In this document: piece by piece, positions 55,862-64,000 of the stretch | How positions within the stretch are numbered: position 1 is the first letter of the stretch | How the letters are laid out: each line of letters opens with the position of its first letter | Source: Paracamarosporium sp. OC-R06-R3 | Lineage: Eukaryota; Ascomycota; Dothideomycetes; Pleosporales; Didymosphaeriaceae | Direction of reading: 5' to 3' | Assembly (NCBI GenBank): GCA_019828545.1 | Contig: JACVRA010000101.1 | Coordinates: forward strand, 364,658 to 428,657 | Length of the DNA stretch: 64,000 bases | Translations under genes and position numbers: made by a program | Notes under the pieces: generated by a model | Seen by the model: only the letters and a program-made list of their open reading frames with translations | Databases searched by the model: none | Told to the model about the DNA's origin: nothing

Positions 55862-56481
55862 GACATCATGGGCCGCGTGGGCCGCGTAAGCTGAGACAAC
55901 CTCTCATCTTTGTGTGAGGGGGATCGCAAATGGCGTGCTTGTGTAAGGGTCCACGTTATTCTCAAGAATTGCTAATGGATTGTGACGATGGGCAGGAAAA
56001 CAGGGCAATTGCTATTTACGGCAAAGACGGCAAGGACGGGAAGACAAAACAGGGCGGGCTATTCGATGAGCGACAGGGGTAGAGGTCCTAGGGAAGTTGA
56101 TCAGTTGGAATTGGGCTAGGGGTAGGTAAACGAGACGGATGAGACGGATGACAAAATCAGCCTAAGATTGACGTAGCCACGAAACAGTTCCAGCAAGAGC
56201 AACTTGGATTGCAGTGCGAGAGACAACGAAAAGCACAGAGCAAGATAGAGGGGAAGAAATTCGTGGTTGTAATTATTCTTGATTCATCTGTACATTACAG
56301 TATCCAAACAGAAGTCTTGATGCCCATCCAAGATATCCAAAACTCCGTGATTACAACTCATAGCCCGAGTTCATAGCTCGAGGGCAAAGTGAAATAGCTG
56401 CAGAAAAGCTAATCCTATTCAATGCGACCATTTTTGACAATGGATGACTTTTTAATCGCGACTCAGGACGCTGTCGATCGT
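55862..56481. other. Intergenic, nothing certain
   Basis: About 620 nt with an open minus-strand segment near 55905-55990 that may belong to the possible small gene. No other feature recognised. Confidence 0.4.
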
Positions 56482-57012
56482 TTACAAGAGACCGGCGACG
56501 GCGAAAAGACCACCGGCGATGGCGCCCATGGCGGGAAGAGCAGTGGGTGCGGCGGCACCAGGGCTGGAAGAGCCTGAACCAGCCGCCGAAGATGCTGCGG
56601 AACCGGCAGCGGACGTGACGCTGTTAAGGCGGGAGCTGGCTTCGCTCTGGATGGAGGATGAAGCGGCTCCATCCGTGGCACTGGAAAGGGCGGCGGAAGC
56701 GGACGAGGCGATTTCAGAAGCCTCGCTGGATGCGGAGCTGGCGAGCGATGAGGCAGCTGATCCTGCGCCCGATGTGGCCGAAGAAACAGCTGAGCCTGCA
56801 GCCGAAGTGGCCGAGGAGATGGCTGATCCAGCGTCTGAAGTAACAGAGGCAATACCTGAGCCGGCAGCCGAGGTGAGGCTGCCTACGATAGAGGTGATGT
56901 CACCACCAATGCCAGAGGTAATCTCACCGCCAATGGAGGAGAGGAGAGAATCAACCTGGGCGTTGGCAGCACCGGCGGCAGCGGCAGCGACGAAGACGGC
57001 GGAGAAACGCAT
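56482..57012 (-). CDS. Predicted GPI-anchored Ser/Ala-rich cell-surface protein
   Basis: A single exon of 176 residues. It has a signal peptide (MRFSAVFVAAAAAGAANA), then a body of repeated SxxSAAGSxxSSATS-type segments, with Ser, Ala and Gly making up most of it, and ends in a hydrophobic tail (MGAIAGGLFAVAGLL) after a Pro/Ser-rich stretch, typical of a GPI-attachment signal. Small residues before the tail (GSGSSSPGAAAPT) could hold the omega site. There is no cysteine, so it is not a CFEM or hydrophobin. O-mannosylation is likely. Function unknown; possibly wall structure. A TATA-like TATAAGAACG lies about 130 nt upstream. Confidence 0.78.
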   Translation of the reverse strand: MRFSAVFVAAAAAGAANAQVDSLLSSIGGEITSGIGGDITSIVGSLTSAAGSGIASVTSDAGSAISSATSAAGSAVSSATSGAGSAASSLASSASSEASEIASSASAALSSATDGAASSSIQSEASSRLNSVTSAAGSAASSAAGSGSSSPGAAAPTALPAMGAIAGGLFAVAGLL

Positions 57013-58526
57013 TGTGAAGTGTGTGGTTGTTGGGAGTATTTGAGGTGTGGTTGATGAAATGTGAAGTCGGTTGATGACTGGTGTTTGACTGATGAAGGTA
57101 GGTTTGATGAGAGGGAATGTAGCTTGAGCAAGGCGAAAAGCGTTCTTATAGCAGTCTGTCCTCGACGTAACGCACGGCCGATGTCCCTTGGAGCGTTGTT
57201 AGCTCTGGGCAACAAATTCACCAAGACCGCATTTGGTCCCCTACGCATAGCACCGCCTCGCCATTTCTCTTACGTAGCCATGACCAGCCTGGCTACTTTC
57301 ACTGGTCCGCACCGCCACTTCATGTTCCGGGTGCTCGGCGGCCATGCGAGTTCCGGGGTCTCAGAGCAGGAAACACGACGCGATTCGCTGGTTCCCTACG
57401 TTGCTGCAGCAGTTTTTGTGGGGAACCCTGAGCTCGGTCCGGGGTGATCGCCTGCTTGCAGGACGCCGTTGTCTTTGCCATGACGACAGATGCTGCTAAA
57501 AATGCTGCTTGGGCGATGGCGAGAACAAAGGCTGCGAAACAAGGTGGGACCCGCCTGTACAGTCATCAGAAAAGCGTGGCGCAGAAGTTGCGTTGTCTTT
57601 CTCTGCTCCCAATTGGAGACAGGCATCGATCGTTCTGTGTAAGCGTATTGCGCGTTGGTGGATGGCTTCGACGACCCGTACCACCATCCCATCGCTGGTA
57701 CTGGGGCTATGAACTGCAGCCAGCCGCACCGATCAGCACTCAAGCTTTCTGGCCCTACCCAGACCCAACGTCGCATACAGTTTCACCAAGCGAATTCCAG
57801 CTTGGCCCACGCCAGACGTAGGATGCAAATGTGCATGGCAATCCAGTTTGCTGCATTTACCCGCCATGGAGATGCCGTGAGTATGATCTCATCGCGGTCT
57901 GAAACGAGACCCGCTCAGGAAATTGGCCGGCCGCAAATTGCCTTGGAAAGTCGTCGAAAGTCCTGTTCCTGGCTGCTGAAGCTGGGCCCATGCGGCGCCA
58001 GTGTCGGAAGGTTCAAGGCCATGGGGATCGGCTACACAGGTGGCGCGGGCGAGTGCCGGTGGTGATGATGTGGCGTGGGATGGATGGATGCTTCGCCGAT
58101 GCATCGCGAGAGGCCAAGCCTGCGCCTTTCCCGTTTCTAATTTAGGCCAACGTACGCGTGTACTAACGACGAGCAGAATCTCGCCTGCGAATGCCACAAT
58201 TGGTGATTGCTTACATGAAGGCATGCTTTTTCTCGTTCAGACCATGATCAACACATTCCCATCAAAGGAACTTTAGGTTGCAGCGCCTGAGTATCTTCCC
58301 ACATCCCTTGCATGCACTGCCCGTCCAAAGGCTATCCGAGTCCAGGTGACAATAGAAAGAAGCAGCTCACTTCACAGCAAGTGTGGCTGCCATGGCACAT
58401 GGAGTCATGTGATCTCGGCCAGTCGCCTGCGTGCTAGCATTCGGCGTGAAGCTGGCCCGAGCTCCAGTATCGCAACAACCTCACCCAACAGCGTCGAACA
58501 GCCATTGCACATCTCGCGCTTACACA
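57013..58526. other. Intergenic, about 1.5 kb, nothing recognised
   Basis: Holds the upstream regions of the GPI-protein and Imp2 genes. Open frames of up to about 135 codons overlap on both strands at 57061-58276 with no motif. No repeat was found. Confidence 0.5.
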
Positions 58527-59366
58527 ATGCCGCCCAAACCACCGATTCCCATACCCCGGCCCTCCAAAGCGCCCAGACCACAGTTCTCCCACTCATCCCA
58601 ACAACGAAAACCCAAATCGCAGCCGAAGTCAACAGCTCCCTCCGCAAATCCCAAAGCACCTTTTGCTTCTCCACGTCCTCCTGCTCCACTACCGTCCAAA
58701 CCCACCTCCCCGCTCAATGCCCGTACAATCAAGTCAGGCGCCTCCATCGCATTCTTCTCCTTCTGCGCCGCCCTCTTCTTCCGCGACCACCTCTTCACAA
58801 TCGATACCGTAAATGGGTCCTCCATGGCTCCTACGCTCTCCCCACACGCCCATGAAACCGGCGCCAAAGATAAAATCTTGATCCAGCGCGGTATATGGGG
58901 TCGCAGCAATATTCAGCGCGGCGATGTAATCACGTTTTGGAAGCCCCATAAGCGGAACGAGGTTTCGATTAAGAGGGTCATCGGCGTAGAAGGGGATACC
59001 ATCTATCCGCACCGAGGTTATGCATGCGATCCTGAAGTGGTCAATAGCAGAAGGGTGGAAGGCTGGGACGGGTTGGGGAGTAGGGACTGGACGTTGGGTG
59101 GAGACGGTGAGGTGGAGGTGGGCAAGGTGGTTGTTCCGAGGGGACATGTATGGGTTGAGGGTGATAATTGGCGTCGCAGTTTCGATAGCTGTGACATTGG
59201 GCCTGTGAGCTTAGGGTTGGTGGATGGTAAGGCGAAGTGGGTTTGGAGGGATTGGCTGGCACTCCAGCCAGTAGGGGACAAGCGGGAGAAGGGAGGGGAA
59301 AGAAGCAGGGTTATAGAGGGAAGGGGACGTGCGAATAGTCCTATGGACAGGCTTTTGGATGATTGA
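58527..59366 (+). CDS. IMP2: Mitochondrial inner membrane peptidase subunit 2 (Imp2), signal peptidase I-like
   Basis: Cleaves sorting signals from intermembrane-space proteins such as cytochrome c1, as part of the Imp1-Imp2 complex. The single exon encodes 279 residues from the ATG at 58527. The first 65 residues are Pro/Lys/Ser-rich. One membrane segment (about 70-86) precedes the catalytic Ser99 in NGSSMAPT, and Lys149 in VSIKRVIGVEGD forms the dyad. GHVWVEGDNW and SFDSCDIGPVSLGLV are the later conserved boxes, the latter ending the signal-peptidase fold. A C-terminal charged tail adds about 40 residues. The protein is longer than yeast Imp2 (about 177) because of both ends. Only 81 nt separate it from the convergent HET-C2 gene. 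Confidence 0.9.
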   Translation: MPPKPPIPIPRPSKAPRPQFSHSSQQRKPKSQPKSTAPSANPKAPFASPRPPAPLPSKPTSPLNARTIKSGASIAFFSFCAALFFRDHLFTIDTVNGSSMAPTLSPHAHETGAKDKILIQRGIWGRSNIQRGDVITFWKPHKRNEVSIKRVIGVEGDTIYPHRGYACDPEVVNSRRVEGWDGLGSRDWTLGGDGEVEVGKVVVPRGHVWVEGDNWRRSFDSCDIGPVSLGLVDGKAKWVWRDWLALQPVGDKREKGGERSRVIEGRGRANSPMDRLLDD

Positions 59367-59447
59367 TGCCATTAATCATTCAGTCATGCTTGCTTTCGTA
59401 TATATATACCCCATGCAATATGCAGCTTACATTGCCGCAGCTTTTCT

Positions 59448-60281
59448 CTACCACTTCGCCTCCTTGCTTGTGGTGAACTCCCTCAAGATGGCGATGTTCT
59501 TCTCTAGTGCTGCCAACCAGACCTCAAGCCCTTGCTGAACCTTGCCCTCGTCACTCCCAAGCTTGGAGTAAAAGTCCTTGCGGTACGGTGTGGCGCTCAT
59601 GGCGGCACTGAAGATAGGCTTGATGACGAAGGAATGGTGCGGCTTGAGAGTATTGCCATAGGCATCACGGAAGGAGTCGGAGAGCTCCTTTGAAGGGTTG
59701 GCAGTGTTGTGGCGGAGGGCTTGAGCGGTGAAGTCGAGACCACTAGGAACAGTTCCATGTCAGTCATCTTTACGGAGAGGTAATCGAGGAGGAGCAGATA
59801 AAGAGGAGGCATACCGGGTCAACCACAGAAGGCCTTCCGTAGCAACGTGCTTCTTCTCCTTGAGCTCGTTGATGACAAGATCCTGGAGGGTCTCTGAAAG
59901 GGTCGGAGCGGCGAGTTGGCGGTCACGGATTTTCTGTTCCCCTCTAAGATTAGCGTTTCTCTTAACTGTCTCCTGTGTCTATTGACCCAACCCTCTCCAG
60001 CAACCTTTTCATCCGATCTTCACGCACCTTGATGTTACCGCTCATGTCATTCTTAACCGGCTTGAACGCCGCCGAGCCCAGCACATCTATACTCCTGGAT
60101 CAGTAGTGTTCCAATTACCTGCTCCCCCAATCCTGCACATACCGAACAGCGAAAGCAAGCTCTCAGCTGCCTCGAGGAACTCAGTTGTCGAGATCTTGTT
60201 GTCGGCCGCAATGGGTACGTCGACGAAGCTCTTCTTGAGCGTGTCGAAGAAGGTGCCGCCAGGAGGGATAGAAACGGACAT
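59448..60281 (-). CDS. het-c2: Glycolipid transfer protein HET-C2
   Basis: Moves glycosphingolipids between membranes; in Podospora, het-c alleles determine incompatibility with het-d and het-e. Exons 60281-60143, 60086-60028, 59933-59815 and 59742-59448 join in phase, giving 203 residues (Podospora HET-C2 has 208). The sugar-headgroup motif is complete: D60, N64 and K67 in KNDMSGNIKK, W103 in GLLWLTRG, and H141 in LKPHHSF. These match the known D66, N70, K73, W109 and H147 with a constant offset of six. Start MSVSIPPGGTFFD and tail are as in the family. The HET-domain gene at 4.8 kb is on the same contig, but about 54 kb away. Confidence 0.95.
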
Positions 60282-60695
60282 TCTGCTGATTTTTTGCTTC
60301 TCTCGTGTTTTGGTGAAAGGTTGCAGAGAAGAACAAGTGTCACGGAGGACAAGTGTGTTCAGGGTCCACTCTGGACCTCAATCAAGTCACGGAGCGGTGA
60401 GGCGTGGTGGGGTGTGCTTGGCGTGCTCAAGGGGCTAGAAGCGGGGCAGGTGCGGCTGCGGGAGCTATGACGACCACCACCATCACGAGCTCTCACCGAG
60501 CCGATGTCGCGCCTCCAACGGCCACGGATAAGTATCCGTTGTGAAAGGCTCATAGAATGCAGTTCTAGCTTGTTCCTGTAGTCTAACACACGATCTAGGG
60601 CACAAGACTCAAGCACCATTCTCAATTGCTTAGCGATAACCTTGATCCCTACGTAACTCACGAGCCAGGTCCAGCAGACTTAACGAACAGCAAAC
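60282..60695. promoter_or_regulatory. Divergent promoter region between HET-C2 and the dehydrogenase gene
   Basis: A 414-nt region. It includes a frame at 60359-60661 with no motif. No clear TATA box. Confidence 0.45.
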
Positions 60696-62055
60696 ATGGT
60701 ATCAACCATTCACTCAACGTCTAAAGTTCACCGCATTGCATGTATCCCTGGTGACGGCATTGGTACCGACATCACAGAAGCAGCTGTCCAAGTCCTGACC
60801 ACGCTCTCTAAAACTCTGGGTAGGTTCTCGTCCACCGTTACATAGTTGAGCACGTTGTAAAGCCGGGAATTATAAGATTGAAACGGAACTGCGAAGCCCT
60901 AGAATACTATAACTCACGTACGAATCTAGGCACCTTTGAATTCGATTTTTCACACCTTGACTGGTCGTCTAAGGCCTACCTCGAACGCGGCTGGTACATG
61001 CCACCCGACTGGGCGGACCAGCTCAGGAAACACGATGCTATCTACTTCGGCGCAGTAGGCTGGCCCAATGTGCCCGACCACATATCCCTTTGGAACCTCA
61101 TCCTCCCAATCCGCAAAGTGATGAACCAATACGTCAACGTTCGCCCAACGCGCATTCTTGAAGGCACCACAAGCCCTATGGCAAACGTGAAGAGGGACGA
61201 CTTAGATTGGGTGATTGTGAGGGAAAACAGCGAAGGAGAGTACTCGGGTCAGGGAGGCACAAGCCACGAGGACACGCCGCATGCTGTAAGCCACTCGTGT
61301 CCCATACCTAATACTGCTACACTCCGGTCTTACCGGCCAAGGGTTTCCCAAGGAGAAAGGCTAACGATGAGAACAGATAGCAACCGAAGTATCGATCTTC
61401 AGCCAAGTAGGCATCGAGCGCATCATGCACTTTGCCTTCGAAACAGCGCGCTCCCGGCCCCGGAAGAAGCTCACCATGGTCACAAAATCGAACGCTCAGC
61501 GCCACGGAATGGTGCTGTGGGACAAGGTTTTCTACGCCGTGGCAAAGGAGTATCCGGATGTGGAGATCGACAAGATGCTTGTTGATGCCATGACGGTGCG
61601 CATGGTGATGAATCCGACGTCGCTGGATACAATAGTTGCTACGAATCTTCACGCGGACATCCTCTCCGACCTCGCTGCCGCCTTGTCGGGCTCAATTGGT
61701 ATCGCCCCGTCCTCAAACCTGGATCCCACGCGCAAGAACCCGAGCATGTTTGAGCCTATTCATGGGTCTGCGCCTGACATCGCGGGCAAAGGGATAGCGA
61801 ACCCTGTGGGAGCTTTCTGGAGCGCGGCGGAGATGGTGAGATGGCTTGGTAAGTTACCTTGTGTAGGACGTCAGGAGACGACTGAGTGCTGACCAAAGTG
61901 ATTCAGGTGAAGAAAAGGCCGCAGATTCGTTGATGAACGCGATCGAGAATGTCACCAAGGCCGGCGTGAAGACGAAAGACTTGGGTGGAAGTGAAAATAC
62001 GAAAGGAGTTACGGAGGCGATATGTAGAGAGATCGAGAAACAGCTAGGGGCATAG
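60696..62055 (+). CDS. Tartrate / D-malate dehydrogenase-like enzyme (isocitrate-isopropylmalate dehydrogenase superfamily)
   Basis: Members oxidise and decarboxylate D-malate, tartrate or related 3-hydroxyacids with NAD. Exons 60696-60819, 60930-61285, 61377-61848 and 61907-62055 join in phase, giving 366 residues. Motifs: ACIPGDGIGTDITEAAVQVL; VNVRPTRILEG and IVRENSEGEYSGQGG, the substrate loop; then DAMTVRMVMNP, VATNLHADILSDLAAALSG and [18 protein letters not shown], the metal and cofactor sites. VPDHISLWNLILPIRK identifies the tartrate-dehydrogenase branch. No mitochondrial presequence is evident, so probably cytosolic. The substrate is inferred. It is convergent with Idh2, a distant relative. 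Confidence 0.87.
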
Positions 62056-62343
62056 AAAACGACGAGGGTCGGAGGTTGCAAGATATACACCAAGTTGAAA
62101 CGTGGCGACGTATATATCTATGACCGTGAATAATGAGCGTAAGCATGCATGCTACACCGATATGTAGGGTGTGAAAGGCAAAAGCAACATAAAAACAGTA
62201 TCTATTCGTGTGATCTGGCAGCATATAGTACACGTTAACGCACTGGTACATATAGACAAAATCTAAGATCAATGCTACCAACCCAACTCATCGTCGCGTT
62301 CCGCTCGGAGTCAATGCAAGCAGGGAAAAGGAACCAAGGATAT

Positions 62344-63633
62344 CTACTTCAGGGCCTTGATAACGGCATCGGCGTACTCGTATGTCTTGGCCTTACCGCC
62401 AAGATCACCAGTGATGGACTAGGTTCAATCGTTAGTGTTTGCTCATGTATTGGGATGATTTGAGATAAGCCTACCTTGCCCTCGGCCAGCACCTTGAAGA
62501 TGGCCTGCTCGATGTTGTTTGCGTAGTCGCCCAAGCTCATATGCCTCAACATCATCATGGAAGAGAGCAGCAATGCCGTCGGGTTTGCAAGCTGCTTGCC
62601 TGCGATATCTGGCGCGCTACCGTGAACAGCCTCGAAGATAGAGCACTCGTCACCAATGTTTCCAGAGGGAGTCAAACCAAGACCACCAATCAAGCCAGCG
62701 CACATATCGGACAGAATGTCTCCGTACAAGTTAGGCATGACAAGCACCTTGTCGTTGTAAGGCAGTGGGTCGGTAACCATCTTCAAGCACGTGTTGTCCA
62801 GCAGCTCAGCGTCGAACTCAATGTCGGGGAAGTCCTTGGCGACGTCGCGCGCCGTGGACAGGAATAGACCGTCGGACATCTTCATAATGGTAGCCTTGTG
62901 GACGGCGCGCACCTTCTTGCGGCCGATATCCCGCGCGTGCTGGAAGGCGTAACGGAGGACGCGCTCGGATGCCTCGCGCGTGATGAGCTTGATGCTTTGT
63001 ACCACACCATCGACCACGACGTGCTCAATGCCCGAGTACTCGCCCTCGGTGTTCTCACGGATCAGGACAGTGTCGACATCATCGTAAGGCGTCTTGTAAC
63101 CCTGGATGCTCCTGCAGGGGCGCACGTTGGCGAAAAGATTGAATGTTCGGCGGAGAGTCAAGTTGAGCGAAACGTGGCCCTTTCCAACAGGCGTGGCGAG
63201 CGGGCCCTTGAGGGCGACGAGGTTGCGCGTGACGCTGTCGATGGCCTCGTCTGGGATGACCGTCTTGCCATCCTTGAGGCGGGGCGTGACGTCGACGGGC
63301 TCCCACTTGATGGGTACGTTGGCAGCGCTGTAGATGTCCTTGACCGACTGCGCGATCTCAGGACCGATACCGTCACCCTCGATCAGCGTGACGGTGTACT
63401 TTCCGTCATTGCCCTTGGTGCCCTTGAACTTTGCGACCTCGGCAGCGGCGTAGTTTCGTGACTGTCGACCAATTAGTCTAATTGAAATGAAGATGATTGC
63501 GAGCTTCGCGATCGATGGTGCGCGCTCCAAGCAGGCGACTAACCTGCACCAATGCGGGCGTCCATCTCGAGGGTGCGTTCGCCCGGCGCAGGCATTGCCG
63601 CGCGGGGGCGCCAAAGGCACGTCCAGCCAACAT
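62344..63633 (-). CDS. IDH2: Isocitrate dehydrogenase [NAD+] subunit 2, mitochondrial
   Basis: Catalytic subunit of the tricarboxylic-acid-cycle enzyme that turns isocitrate into 2-oxoglutarate; works with Idh1 as a hetero-octamer in the matrix. Exons 63633-63544, 63461-62475 and 62418-62344 join in phase 0, giving 383 residues. The first exon encodes a basic presequence ([20 protein letters not shown]), joined to [14 protein letters not shown]. Catalytic markers: [87 protein letters not shown] and [13 protein letters not shown]. The last exon ends [14 protein letters not shown]. The earlier stop of a long open frame at 62349 is an intron read-through. Confidence 0.95.
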
Positions 63634-64000
63634 GGTGAAGGGCAGGATATATGTGTGAGGTTCGATTGCAGCTACGTGCCTAGTCGTAGCAGGATCGAGC
63701 GGGTGCTGATGTGCAGGCGGAGGTGTTGATGCTGTTCAAGGTAAAAGCAAAGCTTGCGGAGGAGATATCCCGCGGCTGCCACTTAGCACGTGTGGTCCGT
63801 GTCCCCGGCCTCCGGAACGCGTGCTCAAGCTTGACATTTCCTCCTGTCTTGCCTTCTCGAGTCGCTTTGTCAACTTTTAGTCGTAGACGTGCAAGCCAAT
63901 TGTCTCATCGTGGGCTTTCTTCTACATTACTGTGAGTGCTGGCGCTGTTGGCGCGCGATGACGTCTCGCCGAATGCGATGCCGAGTCCATTGTCACATGC
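63634..64000. promoter_or_regulatory. Upstream region of IDH2 to the window edge
   Basis: Contains the IDH2 promoter and perhaps the 5' flank of a gene beyond the window. The frame at 63711-63935 has no motif. Confidence 0.4.

Noticed and set aside
57396..58224. Frames of up to 136 codons on both strands between the GPI-protein and Imp2 genes
   Set aside because: They overlap each other, carry no motif, and have no signal peptide or splice support.
60878..60929. N-terminal extension MKRNCEALEYYNSRTNLG upstream of exon 2 of the dehydrogenase
   Set aside because: This is intron read-through; the family N-terminus (ACIPGDGIG) lies in exon 1 at 60696.
1..64000. CRISPR array, insertion sequence, rRNA or operon structure
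   Set aside because: No regularly spaced repeats, no bacterial-type mobile element and no ribosomal motif; intron-containing genes show a eukaryotic chromosome.

Overview
This is genomic DNA of a filamentous ascomycete (Pezizomycotina). Genes lie on both strands, are not in operons, and carry short spliceosomal introns (about 45-150 nt, GTAAGT-like donors, CAG/TAG acceptors). The mix of a HET-domain protein, an HET-C2 glycolipid-transfer protein, F-box proteins with few relatives, a secreted pectinase and many MFS transporters is typical of plant-associated Dothideomycetes. The class is inferred from gene content only. I rebuilt most genes by joining reading-frame segments across introns; every join reported keeps codon phase, and the family motifs run through it.

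Layout. 1-3.5 kb: conserved genes, CDP-diacylglycerol synthase (partial, leaving the left edge) divergent from an ATRIP/Rad26-type checkpoint gene. 4.8-23.2 kb: an accessory stretch with wide gene-poor gaps, a HET-domain gene, a cupin gene, a decayed ferric reductase, an NmrA-like reductase, an F-box-type gene and an F-box-like remnant, an MFS exporter, a TauD-type dioxygenase and a secreted protein made of four 29-residue repeats. 24.6-40 kb: mostly housekeeping genes (mitochondrial K+/H+ exchange-related protein, Srf1-like phospholipase D regulator, Scn1/TatD hydrolase, F-box protein, SERINC/TMS1, Mch1-like transporter, an uncharacterised membrane protein). 41.3-54.2 kb: metabolic genes (ACS-family MFS permease, MDR oxidoreductase, saccharopine-dehydrogenase-like reductase, secreted endopolygalacturonase, FAD-dependent fumarate-reductase-type enzyme, PARL-like rhomboid protease, short-chain dehydrogenase). 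54.8-64 kb: two small membrane or secreted proteins, a possible tiny gene, mitochondrial inner-membrane peptidase Imp2, HET-C2, a tartrate/D-malate dehydrogenase-like enzyme, and the NAD-isocitrate dehydrogenase subunit Idh2.

How they work together. There is no convincing biosynthetic cluster: no PKS, NRPS or terpene synthase, and no pathway regulator. Themes are lipid and membrane biology (CDS1, SERINC, Srf1, HET-C2), mitochondrial function (Mit_KHE, Imp2, rhomboid, Idh2), self/non-self recognition (HET domain and HET-C2) and plant-polymer use (polygalacturonase). The least explained items are the repeat-built secreted protein, the ferric reductase relic, the gene-poor island at 6.6-9.5 kb, and several lineage-type proteins of unknown function. 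No rRNA, tRNA, CRISPR or intact transposon was recognised.
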